Assembly (NCBI RefSeq): GCF_028583425.1
Contig: NC_072801.1
Location: 64,929,766-64,993,765, forward strand
Origin: Eublepharis macularius
Lineage: Eukaryota; Chordata; Lepidosauria; Squamata; Eublepharidae
Length of the DNA: 64,000 nucleotides
Reading direction: 5' to 3'
The notes under the pieces are model-generated. The model was not told where the DNA came from. It did not search any database and was given only the letters and a program-made list of their open reading frames with translations. The position numbers and the translations under genes were made by a program. The first letter of the stretch is position 1. Every line of letters begins with the position of its first letter. Of the stretch, positions 34,571-43,957 are shown piece by piece.

Positions 34571-35374
34571 GTAACCAACACCTCTATGAGTATTGCACAC
34601 AGCCAATGCAGAGCAATGCAGTCACATTTCTGATATCAGGCAGATGCTACCTAGGGGTGTGCAATTTGGAAAAAAAACCAAATGGGGCCCGATTCAGAAA
34701 GATTCGGGATTCCTGAATTGGGCCTAGCATTGCTGGCCCAATTTGGAAATACCAAATCAAAGCTTTCCAAAGCAATTCGGATTGCTTCGCAAACAGCCAA
34801 AAAAGTGCTGTTTCCTTTCAAACTTCCCACTCCACTACTTTCCTCCCTCTCCCATGGGGGAAAAAAGCTGCAGGGTAGGAAGTTTGAAAGCCACCCTTTT
34901 CATGACACTTGCAAGTGGTGTGAAAAGGGGCACTTTCAGATCCCACGCTGCTTGCTTCAACGTGGCTAGAAAAGTGTGTTCCCCATTTGCACGGCAAAGC
35001 GTGACACTGGCATGGCATCATGCTGACAGCAGGGCAATATAGTGCCAGCACATCTGCCAAAGCCCACTTCACTCCACCCCACCCTTTCAGCACTGTACCT
35101 GCTGCCAGCTACGCTTGTGGGAGTCAGGGCTGTTGAGGCCATGCACAGAGTAGGAACAAGGGAGGGGGGCAGGAGGACAGAGTTGCAACAGTCCACCTAT
35201 GAGGTAGGCTCCTCCTCCATTCTCTCTGTGGAGTGCATTGCCCTTGCAAGTCTTCTATACAGAACTAAAGCATCCTCTATTCTATTATATCCACATTTTC
35301 TGGGCATCTCTCTCACTTCACAGTGCAAGATGCTGTCCCCCACTCTCTGCTCTGCTCTGCTCTGTCTCCGACAG

Positions 35375-35416
35375 GTGCAAGTAGAACAGCTCGGTTTGCA
35401 GCCTCTTCTAATCCTG
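35375..35416 (+). CDS. Exon gamma, array copy 3, diverged
   Basis: Acceptor tgtctccgacag, donor cctg/gtgagt. Encodes ASRTARFAASSNP: E>R and A>T against copies 1 and 2, plus one silent change (CGC>CGG). Frame and splice sites are preserved. Confidence 0.55.
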
Positions 35417-35811
35417 GTGAGTTGCCCTAAAGGTGTTAGTTGTGATTTCACAGAATAGCACTGCTTCTGAAAAGAGTCTTCGGTCTGCTTCGTGTGTTAT
35501 ACCTTTCCTGCACAGAAAGCATGTAAATGGTCATTGTGTGAAATTGTTCATATGTGAATTTTTCTATAAGAATGTACATGTTGGTGCTATTGTTTTTCCT
35601 GCATGCAGAGGCAGTTCTGCCCTGAGGCATGGGAAGGCAGCTGCCCCAGGCAGGAGATTTTGGGTATTATTAAGGTAACAAAGTAAAAGACAGATAGATC
35701 AGACCCACCTGGGAAGTGATCCAGTAGAACTCCAATGGTAATGAATGGGAGCTGCATGAAAGCATGGCGAGGGGCCATGGCTCAGTTATGCAGACTGCTT
35801 GGCATCCCAGA

Positions 35812-36060
35812 TAATAATAATAACATTTGATTTATATAGCCCCCTTCAGGACAATTTAATGCCCACTCAGAGCGGTTTACAAAGTACCATTGTTATCCCC
35901 ACAGCAATCACCCTGTGAGGTGGGTGGGGCTGAGAGAGCTCTGAGAGAGCTGTGACTGACCCAGGGTCACCCAGCTAGCTTCAAGTGGAGGAGTGGAGAA
36001 TCAAACCCAGCTCTCCAGCTTAGAGTCCCATGCTCTTAATCACTACACCAAACTGGCTCC
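35812..36060 (-). mobile_element. tRNA-derived SINE
   Basis: Blocks gatttatatagccccc, cagagcggtttacaaagta, ccctgtgaggtgggtggggc, gacccagggtcacccagct and, at the tRNA-like end, cttaatcactacaccaaac. A (TAA)n tract lies at 35813-35825. Common SINE type in lizards; relatively young, judged by the clear blocks. Confidence 0.8.
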
Positions 36061-36101
36061 CAGAAGGTCCCAGGTTCAGGATGAGGCAGAAGGTGACATG
36101 A

Positions 36102-36526
36102 TGTCAGGATCAGAATGCTTTTCTGTATACTTATGCTTAACCGACGCCATATTTAATCCTTTCAGTATTCAGTGTTTTCTTCCCCAGGTGCAGAGGTTCC
36201 CAGGCAGCTATCTCACAGACCAGCATTGTTTTGGCTACCGACGTTCCACCAAGAACCGGCCTTGGGGAAGCTTTCGCTTTTGCAGCTTCAAAGGGAATAT
36301 TTTGAGAACTGTGGGGGGAGGATAGGTCAGCTATGATATTTAATATGTATCTCTTGCTTTGCCTGGCATTGGTAACAATGCATATGTACCAACCTGGATA
36401 TTGCATTCAGGCCAGTGGACTATAATAATCTTTTTCTTCATTAAATGCTTTTTGGAAACAATGGACTTTTGTCTAATTGCAGAAGGCAGACTGGAGTAAG
36501 GATTTTATCTAGCCACAGTTCTGACA
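36102..36526 (+). repeat. 5' LTR of Ty3/gypsy element
   Basis: 425 bp, TGTC...GACA. Differs from the 3' LTR (42382-42806) at about four positions. The 5-bp target duplication catga lies at 36097-36101 and 42807-42811. The LTR promoter/polyA signals were not resolved, although attaaatg follows tctttttcttc near its 3' part. Confidence 0.95.
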
Positions 36527-36918
36527 TTTTGTTACCAATCCTCTTTCCAATGCCTCAACCGGATCAAACGGACTCCAAAGCTGTCCCGCCCCGGGACCCT
36601 TTGTTCGATCCATATGTCTCTCCCGGTCCTCGAGGTTCGGAATCTGCTCAAGTTGTGCCAAGGAGACAAGGCTCCACGGTTACAACCATTTTTACCCTCG
36701 CTCCCAGTACAGAGGGAACGAGGCCCAGCGCATCAGCCGTTCCATTATTCAGCGTGCCGACCCCGACGCAGTGGGGTGCCCGGCCCAGAGAGACGAGAGA
36801 GCGGAGGATCAGCGCGATATTTACCCAAATACAGTTGGATAGCCGGCGTAGTCTGGGATCTATACCGGAGTGAGTTGAGAGCCGTCCATGGCTGTTCTGG
36901 AACAGGACGGCCGAGCGA

Positions 36919-38034
36919 GTGGAAGGGGATACTTCCCAACAGAGTGCTCTGAGCTGGGACTATTCCGAAGTCACCCCGGGAGCGGGGGAGCCGGATGTCG
37001 GAGAGCATCAATGGGCACAACTCCAGAGTAGGACCATTGCCATTGATTCGGGGATTTCAGCAATCACCGGATTAACTAAAGGTGTACTTGCTGCGCGGTC
37101 GCAGGAAGAACAAGGGGTAGAAGCACCCCTGCCGTGGCAACAGACGCTGAGCACGGACCACCCGACAATCCCTCCAACTACTGGGGATACGGAAGATCCG
37201 CAGCAGTCCACGGACAGAGTACAGAGGTTGGAGAACAGACTACAGAATATGGAAGAGAGTCTAGCCAACGCTGTGCATCTGCTTTCAGTTTTAGTGGCGG
37301 GAGACAGAGACAGGGCCCCGCCAACGGGTCTCTCTGGCATCAGCCAGAGTTTGGCTAACTTGCAAGACCAGATATGGCCGCAACAACCACCAGAAACGGG
37401 GGAGGAAATCGGGGCCACTGGAGGGAGATCCCTCTTGACGGCAGGAGGTGGTGAACCGAGTCCGGAGGATCGGCGCCCAGACCAGCCTGCAACCACTGAT
37501 TCCAGCAGCAGCGAGGAGACCGAGGAGGAGGAGGAGGAAGAACCGCCACGCAGACCGACTTCCCCTATAATTCCTCCACCAACCACCCAAGCGAGTCAGC
37601 CCACCACACCGACGGTGGTTCCAGGAACTTTGCCGGCACAACCACGCGGGCCGACTTCCCCTATAATTTACCCACCGACAACTCAAGCGAATCAACCAAT
37701 TACGCCGCGGGTGGTTCAAGGAACGCAGACCTCACTGAGGGGACCTCGCCCCACCCGACCAGCGCCAACCCAACCGCCACCCGCGCCAACCTACACCGAG
37801 GGGGCCCCTGCCGTCTCCGAGGCCGATACCGCTAACTGGGCCGGTGGCCCCTCCGCCCCTACAACCTCTGTACCCGCAGCCGACTCCAAGGCAACCGGTC
37901 CCCCAACCTCAGCCGTATTCACACCCGCGCCAACCTCTGTTGCAACTGGGGCCAATGGACGTTTACCCCATGCCAGACCAAACCCCCAGACAAGATCTAC
38001 CCATGGGATGGGTCAAACTGGACGCTACTTTTGA
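36919..38034 (+). pseudogene. gag N-terminal region
   Basis: 371 codons. Contains a coiled-coil-like block (RVQRLENRLQNMEESLANAV, about residues 95-114), an acidic run (EETEEEEEEE, about 196-205) and a Pro/Thr linker with an internal duplication: PTSPII.PPTTQA occurs twice (37557-37595 and 37653-37691). Such a coiled coil at the gag N-terminus is usual in this lineage. The frame ends in the linker while the capsid continues in the next frame, so a 1-base indel in 37844-38034 likely split gag. Confidence 0.65.
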
Positions 38035-38923
38035 TGGAGACCCTTCCAAATTGGGATTTTTCCTGGTACAAGTGGTGCAATTTTTTAATCGTTGGGGACA
38101 CCTGTTTGGAAGCGAGGCCAGCCAGATAGAGCATCTGGGATCGCGTCTCCAAGGTAAAGCTGCTGACTGGTACGTGGGACTATATAATGTAGGGGCCCCC
38201 GAGTTAGAAACTCTCCAAGGGTTAGTGGATGCTATTCGGGCGCAATATGAAGATCCCTTGGAGGAAACACGGGCTAGAACGGAGTTGCAAGCAATTAGGC
38301 AAGGCAGCATGTCGGCTAGAGACTATGCCACACAATTCCGGCAACTCGCTGCGAAATGCCCTAGGTGCGAGGAGTCCACCAAGATCATCTTGTGTAAACA
38401 AGGATTGAATCCAAAATTGCTAGACCGAGCGCTCATGCAAGACAATCCGCCTACACTGTTAGGATGGATACAGTTGACTTGTGAAGTTGAAAATCGACTC
38501 CGGGAAGTTCGTCTAGCAGAACAACATCAGCAAGCCCCGAGCCAAAGACGCTCCTCCACACCTTTGTCTCTGAGGGGGAGCAGGGGAACTGGATATGCCA
38601 CCCAAGGAGCGCGAGATGCTAGATGGCAACAGGGATTGTGCTTACAGTGCGGCCAGGGTGGCCATTTCGCAGCGCAATGCCCATATGGGCCTGTTCAAAG
38701 ACCTCCACTCCAATTACGACGCCCAGCTCCCCTAATCAGCCCGGCGCCGCCGCGCCCTTCTCCGGTACCCAGAGCTGCCCTGAGGAGTAGGGGAGCGCCA
38801 AGAAAGAGTTTCCCAGATAGAGGACTGGAGTTGGAGGAGATCATTGAAGACGATCAAACAGCCCTGATTGGGGAAGGTAATCCCGAGAGCCCGGAGTCGG
38901 GAAACGAAATGGATCTGTCGTAA
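37844..38923 (+). CDS. gag capsid and zinc knuckle
   Basis: 359 codons from the first in-frame Met. Pro-rich start, capsid-like domain from about residue 65 (KLDATFDGDPSKLGFFL) to about 230, including WYVGLYN and RDYATQFRQLA, then a CX2CX4HX4C knuckle (CLQCGQGGHFAAQC, about 266-279). The family packages element RNA in particles. The stop is TAA at 38921-38923. The true gag probably starts upstream in the 36919 frame. Confidence 0.85.
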   Translation: MAPPPLQPLYPQPTPRQPVPQPQPYSHPRQPLLQLGPMDVYPMPDQTPRQDLPMGWVKLDATFDGDPSKLGFFLVQVVQFFNRWGHLFGSEASQIEHLGSRLQGKAADWYVGLYNVGAPELETLQGLVDAIRAQYEDPLEETRARTELQAIRQGSMSARDYATQFRQLAAKCPRCEESTKIILCKQGLNPKLLDRALMQDNPPTLLGWIQLTCEVENRLREVRLAEQHQQAPSQRRSSTPLSLRGSRGTGYATQGARDARWQQGLCLQCGQGGHFAAQCPYGPVQRPPLQLRRPAPLISPAPPRPSPVPRAALRSRGAPRKSFPDRGLELEEIIEDDQTALIGEGNPESPESGNEMDLS

Positions 38924-38940
38924 AAGGACCCAAACGGCAG
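38899..38940 (+). promoter_or_regulatory. Programmed -1 frameshift site with predicted pseudoknot
   Basis: Slippery heptamer GGGAAAC at 38899-38905, in the right register (gag codons ..G GGA AAC). The -1 frame runs into pol without a stop. After a 9-nt spacer, ctgtcg (38915-38920) pairs with cggcag (38935-38940). Loop bases ggacc (38926-38930) can pair with ggtcc (38956-38960), giving an H-type pseudoknot. The same heptamer is the known shift site of the mammalian Sushi-derived gene PEG10. Confidence 0.85.
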
Positions 38941-38961
38941 ATCACACGTAAGTCTGGTCCG

Positions 38962-41067
38962 GTGTTAAGCCGACCCCCAGGGTCCATACTATTCATCCCT
39001 GTAACGTTAGTAAATGCTGACAAGAAGATGCACATCCGTGTGCAAGCCCTTATTGATTCGGGCTGCTCTAGAGACATTATTGCACCCGCCCTAGTTAATG
39101 GGCTAGTGCTCCCAGTGAAAGAGTTGGATATACCCGTCATTTTTGAACAAATGGATGGCACTAACATGAATCCGGTTACCACAGAGACTGCTCCGATCTT
39201 AACCGGCATGGGATCACATTGGGAAATCAGATCCTTTGTCATTAGTGCCACAGCTAAATATCCCCTGATACTGGGAAGCCGATGGTTGTGTGATCACAAC
39301 CCCCACATCGATTGGGCAGAAGGGAGTATTACGTTCACCCATGAATCTTGCAAAAATCATCGTTGGGATCAAAACTGGGGAAGAAATCCCACTATGTCTG
39401 ATTCAGCTCTACTCACCCAAGAAGAAATTAACCAAATACCTAAACAATATAGGGCATTCACTCAAGCCTTCACAGAGGAAGAGGCCAATACGCTCCCTCC
39501 GCATAGGAGGACGGACTGTGCCGTGGAAATTTTACCAGGGGCTTCCCTGCCAAAGGGTCGGTTATACCCTATGAGCCCCAACGAAAGAGACGAACTTCAG
39601 AAGTTCATTGATCTCAATTTGCAAAGGGGTTTCATCCGTCCAGCCAATAGTTCCCATGCAGCCCCAGTTTTGTTCGTGAAAAAGAAGGATGGGGGCTTGA
39701 GACTGTGTACTGATTTTCGGGGACTAAACGCTGTGTCCGCTAGCAACGCCTACCCCATTCCACTCATCAAAGATCTACTCAACGTCGTGGCCCAAGGTAA
39801 GATCTTTACTAAATTAGATTTAAAAGATGCTTACTTCCATGTCCGTATCCGGGAAGGGGATGAATGGAAAACCGCGTTCAATACCCCACTCGGACAATAT
39901 GAATATTTAGTAATGCCTTTCGGCTTGACTGGCGCCCCGTCGGTCTTCATGTCCATGATCAATGAAGTTCTTCATGAATTTCTGTACCAGGGGGTAGTGG
40001 TGTATCTTGATGATGTGTTGATTTACTCACAAACAGAGGAAGAACATGTGGAACTGGTACAAAAGGTACTAACTACACTTATGAATAACAAACTGCCTAT
40101 TAAACTTTCAAAATGTGAGTTCCACAAAACAAAACTCACTTATCTGGGCTATTGTATATCGTCAGAGGGCTTGAAAATGGACCCAGAAAAAATACAAGCT
40201 GTATTAAATTGGCAAGTCCCCTCCACCAGAAAAGAATTACAGTCGTTTCTAGGGTTTGCCAATTTCTATAGAGAATTCATTGCTAATTTCGCCCAAACCA
40301 CGCTCCCCTTAACTGAACTGTTAAAAACGAAAGACAAGGGGGAGCAAGCAAAAAAACCTGGTGCTAAGCTCTCATGGACACCCGAATGCGAGGCAGCATT
40401 CAATCAATTAAAAGAGCAATTTGTCTCAGAACCCGTCCTACAACACCCTGACGAAAACCGCCCCTTCATAGTACAGGTCGATGCCAGCGATATGGCAATT
40501 GGGGGTGTGCTATTGCAGCGGGGGGAGGACGGAAATCTCAAACCTTGCGCCTTCCTTTCTAGAAAGTTTTCTGAGGCGGAAAGAAATTGGAATGTATGGG
40601 AAAAGGAAGCCTTCGCTGTTAAAGCAGCGCTCACAAATTGGAGACATTGGCTAGAGGGAGCCCGACATCCGTTCGAAGTCTGGACGGATCACAAGAATTT
40701 AGAGGTCCTGCGCAGCCCTCGCAGACTAAACGCCAAACAATTGCGATGGGCGGAATTCTTCTCGAACTTCAATTTTACCTTAAACTTTCTACCAGGCAAA
40801 ACTAACTTTCTCGCTGACGCTCTCTCACGCATGCCCCAACATAAAAGTAAAAAGGGAGGAGACAGTCAACACGGTGTTTTCGCCTATGCAATTAGGGGGT
40901 GTGATGACTACACGCAGTCGCGCCAAGCCCTCCCCGTCACCCGATCAGGGGTGGAGAGAAAAGCTGAAAGCCGAAGTGGAGAAGGAGGGAGGGGAAGCGC
41001 CCAAAGACAAACTGCAACAATCCGCCACGGGGGAATGGCTTTGGGGAGACCGTTTTTATGTGCCTAA
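38962..41067 (+). CDS. pol: protease, reverse transcriptase, RNase H
   Basis: 701 codons from the first Met, though expression would be by frameshift from 38899. Aspartic protease DSG at residues 32-34. RT fingers near 210-330 (LRLCTDFRGLNA), active site VVYLDDVLIYSQ near 346-357. RNase H from about 505 (QVDASDMAIGGVL) through WTDHKN (about 574) to FLADALSRMP (about 617). The last ~55 residues are an out-of-frame read caused by an indel around the G run at 40895-40899. Confidence 0.9.
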   Translation: MLSRPPGSILFIPVTLVNADKKMHIRVQALIDSGCSRDIIAPALVNGLVLPVKELDIPVIFEQMDGTNMNPVTTETAPILTGMGSHWEIRSFVISATAKYPLILGSRWLCDHNPHIDWAEGSITFTHESCKNHRWDQNWGRNPTMSDSALLTQEEINQIPKQYRAFTQAFTEEEANTLPPHRRTDCAVEILPGASLPKGRLYPMSPNERDELQKFIDLNLQRGFIRPANSSHAAPVLFVKKKDGGLRLCTDFRGLNAVSASNAYPIPLIKDLLNVVAQGKIFTKLDLKDAYFHVRIREGDEWKTAFNTPLGQYEYLVMPFGLTGAPSVFMSMINEVLHEFLYQGVVVYLDDVLIYSQTEEEHVELVQKVLTTLMNNKLPIKLSKCEFHKTKLTYLGYCISSEGLKMDPEKIQAVLNWQVPSTRKELQSFLGFANFYREFIANFAQTTLPLTELLKTKDKGEQAKKPGAKLSWTPECEAAFNQLKEQFVSEPVLQHPDENRPFIVQVDASDMAIGGVLLQRGEDGNLKPCAFLSRKFSEAERNWNVWEKEAFAVKAALTNWRHWLEGARHPFEVWTDHKNLEVLRSPRRLNAKQLRWAEFFSNFNFTLNFLPGKTNFLADALSRMPQHKSKKGGDSQHGVFAYAIRGCDDYTQSRQALPVTRSGVERKAESRSGEGGRGSAQRQTATIRHGGMALGRPFLCA

Positions 41068-42226
41068 ATGTCTGAGAAAGGATGTTTTACAACGGTGTCA
41101 CGATGCCCCCACAGCAGGATACTACGGTTACTTAAAGACGCTCCACTTGGTGCAACGCCAATTTTGGTGGCCAGGCATGCGCAAGGACATTTCCCAATAC
41201 GTAGCCTCTTGCCCCATCTGTCTCAGCGCCAAATCTCGAAAGGGCAAACCTCCGGGGCTTTTGCAGCCCTTAGAAACGCCAAGTCAACCATGGGAGATTA
41301 TTTCTATGGACTTTATTACTGACCTACCCCCCTCTAAGGGGCATAATTGTATTTTGGTCGTGGTCGATTTATTTTCCAAGCAAGCACACTTTATACCGTG
41401 CACCACCATTCCCTCCGCTAGAAAACTAGCTGATATTTTTATGAAAAACATTGTGAAAATACATTCTTTTCCATCCAAGGTGATTTCGGATCGCGGCGGG
41501 CAATTCGTTGCCAACTTCTGGCGGGAGCTTTTGCAACTACTGGGAATTGAACAAGGGCTCAGTTCAAGCCATCACCCAGAAACAGATGGACAGTCCGAAA
41601 AAACTAACCAGATATTGGAACAATTTTTAAGATGCTACATCAACTTCCAGCAAGACAATTGGGTTGATTTGCTCCCGTTAGCAGAGTTTTCCTATAATAA
41701 CAGTGTACACGCGTCTACAGGAGAAACCCCTTTCAAAGTAGTTTATGGCTTCCATTTCAAGCCGTTCCCGTTCGAAGCGCTTCCCCCTCCAACTACCGCT
41801 TCTCAGGACGTCACCGAGTGGTGGGGGACAGCAGCTCAGCAATGGACTCAAATCAAAAAACACCTTGACAAAGCCAAGCAGGACGACAAGAAATACGCCG
41901 ACCGCCACCGTGCGGCGGAATGGGATTTACAACCTAGCGATCTTGTCTATCTGTCTACAAAAAACTTAAAATTATCTCAAACCAGCAGGAAACTAGCTTT
42001 GAAATTATTAGGACCTTTCCCAGTGCGTAAAGTAATAAACAAAGTGACTGTTGCTTTAGATTTGCCAAAGAACCTACGCTACGTACATGATACTTTCCAT
42101 GTCAGCCTCCTGAAAAGGGCTCCAACAGATAACCAGTGGCACATGAAAGGCCCCCCTATTCCAACGTTAATCGATGACCAGACCCACTACGAAGTACAAC
42201 AAATACTGGACTCAAAAATTAAATGA
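40874..42226 (+). CDS. pol: integrase with interrupted chromodomain
   Basis: 450 codons. HHCC zinc domain: His76, His91, Cys113, Cys116. Catalytic DD35E triad: Asp146 (ISMDFITD), Asp206 (ISDRGGQF), Glu242 (TDGQSEK). The C-terminal part continues to a chromodomain start (EVQQILDSK), where TGA at 42224-42226 stops it. The same frame then stays open to about 42351 with the chromodomain core (residues like IRWKDFDSGFDEW). A CpG transition from an Arg codon is a plausible cause. It should be joined to pol upstream; a frame break near 40895 separates them. Confidence 0.9.
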   Translation: MFSPMQLGGVMTTRSRAKPSPSPDQGWREKLKAEVEKEGGEAPKDKLQQSATGEWLWGDRFYVPKCLRKDVLQRCHDAPTAGYYGYLKTLHLVQRQFWWPGMRKDISQYVASCPICLSAKSRKGKPPGLLQPLETPSQPWEIISMDFITDLPPSKGHNCILVVVDLFSKQAHFIPCTTIPSARKLADIFMKNIVKIHSFPSKVISDRGGQFVANFWRELLQLLGIEQGLSSSHHPETDGQSEKTNQILEQFLRCYINFQQDNWVDLLPLAEFSYNNSVHASTGETPFKVVYGFHFKPFPFEALPPPTTASQDVTEWWGTAAQQWTQIKKHLDKAKQDDKKYADRHRAAEWDLQPSDLVYLSTKNLKLSQTSRKLALKLLGPFPVRKVINKVTVALDLPKNLRYVHDTFHVSLLKRAPTDNQWHMKGPPIPTLIDDQTHYEVQQILDSKIK

Positions 42227-42368
42227 AACCAGCTGTTTTACTTAATTAGGTGGAAGGACTTTGATTCTGGATTTGATGAGTGGGTCAGTGCTGTACATGT
42301 CCATGCCCCTAGACTGGTGAAAGCGTTCCACTCTCGCTACCCACATAAACCGGGGGGGGGGGGTTCTT

Positions 42369-42381
42369 AGGGGGGGCAGAA
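42369..42381 (+). other. Polypurine tract
   Basis: aggggggggcagaa-type purine run directly before the 3' LTR, preceded by another G run (42352-42363). It is the expected primer site for plus-strand synthesis. Confidence 0.7.
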
Positions 42382-42806
42382 TGTCGGGATCAGAATGCTT
42401 TTCTGTATACTTATGCTTAACCGACGCCATATTTAATCCTTTCAGTATTCAGTGTTTTCTTCCCCAGGTGCAGAGGTTCCCAGGCAGCTATCTCACAGAC
42501 CAGCATTGTTTTGGCTACCAACGTTCCACCAAGAACCGGCCTTGGGGAAGCTTTCGCTTTTGCAGCTTCAAAGGGAATATTTTGAGAACTGTGTGGGGAG
42601 GATAGGTCAGCTATGATATTTAATATATATCTCTTGCTTTGCCTGGCATTGGTAACAATGCATATGTACCAACCTGGATATTGCATTCAGGCCAGTGGAC
42701 TATAATAATCTTTTTCTTCATTAAATGCTTTTTGGAAACAATGGACTTTTGTCTAATTGCAGAAGGCAGACTGGAGTAAGGATTTTATCTAGCCACAGTT
42801 CTGACA
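42382..42806 (+). repeat. 3' LTR of Ty3/gypsy element
   Basis: 425 bp, same length as the 5' LTR, followed by catga (TSD). Confidence 0.95.
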
Positions 42807-43957
42807 CATGAGAGACCTCTGCCTGAGACCCTGGAGACCCACTGCCAGTCTGAGTAGTGGTGTTCTCTTTATTTTGACATCACAGTTTTCACAGTTCTTC
42901 ATCTTCACTACCAATTTCGATCGAGTTTTGTGTCTAACGATGCTTGATTCTAACTGATTCCCACAGTTGCATTGTGAATTTATGGTTTCTGTTTCGGAAT
43001 CGTTTATTTATTTCAGGCATGATCCAGCCAAAGTGGAGTGGAAAGTGACTTCCGGTTTGGGATTCATGGAGGTCTAACGCAGCTCCATTTGCGGAGCTGA
43101 CCGGACTGCCGTTTTAAGCGGCCGGCGGGGTGAAAATAGCCCGCGGCCGACTGCTTTCAGGCGGAGAGCAGGCAAAGAACGCTCAAGACCCTAGGGTGAG
43201 TTAGATCTCGGACGAGGGGGGGCTCTGTGTAACGGGTCCCCTCCCGATCCTTGAGGTCCCACCTTGCGACGGGTCGGCTACAATCTCTGCGGCAGTTTTG
43301 GGGCCAATTCGGCTGGCATAAGACCTACATACCCAAGCTTCGATTGGGGGAAGAAGTGGAAAGGAGAACTTGAAATCGAAACAGCGATTACAACCCGAGG
43401 AAAGTGAAGGGAAGGTAAAGATCACTATCTTCCGATACGGGACAGATTGATAAAAACAGAGAGGAAAAAAAGTAGACTTTTAAACTGCAACAGACTAGTG
43501 AAAAGGAGGGGAAGCTTCGGCAGGAGTTGTATTTGAAAAGAGACTAAGTTTAAAGAAGTTATTAAAGAAATCGGACTATTGTTTTGAATACCTGTGGCTT
43601 TGGAGCTGTGAGAAAAAGACACCATCGCGAGATCTGCTGTGGGAAGACGGGAGACAGGAAGTGCGTAACAACAATAGAGCGGCTGGAGAGAAGCGGCCCT
43701 TGCTGGAGGGCAGGAAGAAGGGAATCGCCATCTTTGAGAGGGGAAGGGTCGCGGCCTCAGCGGAAAAGGAAGTAGGCCATATTGGATTATAAAATCATAG
43801 AGAGACCATAGAGAAAAGACGCCCGACATTTTGGACCCTTTAAAATCAATTTATGCAAGAAGACCGGGACATTTGAAATAAAAAAGGTACTAAATTTAAC
43901 GCCACGGAGCTAAGGAAGAGAGCGGACTCGTGGGAGCGAGCCAAAGCAAGCCCCACG

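Larger units (their letters stand above)
20638..35734 (+). repeat. Three-copy tandem segmental array, ~5.65-kb period
   Basis: Direct repeats with periods of 5649 and 5647 bp. Equivalent points are 20641/26290/31937 and 23112/28759/34408. A full unit is a PLE (2.4 kb) plus a cassette with exons alpha, beta and gamma and a MITE. Copy 1 lacks the first ~1.85 kb of its PLE. Copy 3 ends at 35734, where another copy would switch into PLE. Copies 1 and 2 differ at only a handful of bases I could spot, including a C-run length, one Arg/Gly and one Glu/Val codon. Copy 3 is near-identical up to about 34430, then clearly diverged. Confidence 0.9.
36102..42806 (+). mobile_element. Nearly full-length Ty3/gypsy (chromodomain / Sushi-like) LTR retrotransposon
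   Basis: 6.7 kb with both LTRs, 5-bp TSD, leader, gag with zinc knuckle, -1 frameshift site, protease-RT-RNase H, integrase, chromodomain and polypurine tract. About 1% LTR difference indicates a recent insertion. It is disabled by a frame break in gag (37844-38034), one near 40895-40900 between RNase H and integrase, and an in-frame TGA at 42224. The order and the GGGAAAC shift site match the Sushi-ichi-related lineage. Confidence 0.9.

Noticed and set aside
36527-36545. Primer-binding site after the 5' LTR
   Set aside because: The sequence ttttgttaccaatcctc does not start TGG or match a tRNA 3' end I can name with confidence, so no call was made.
37008-37719. 192- and 142-codon frames on the - strand
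   Set aside because: Antisense shadows of the gag N-terminal proline-rich region.
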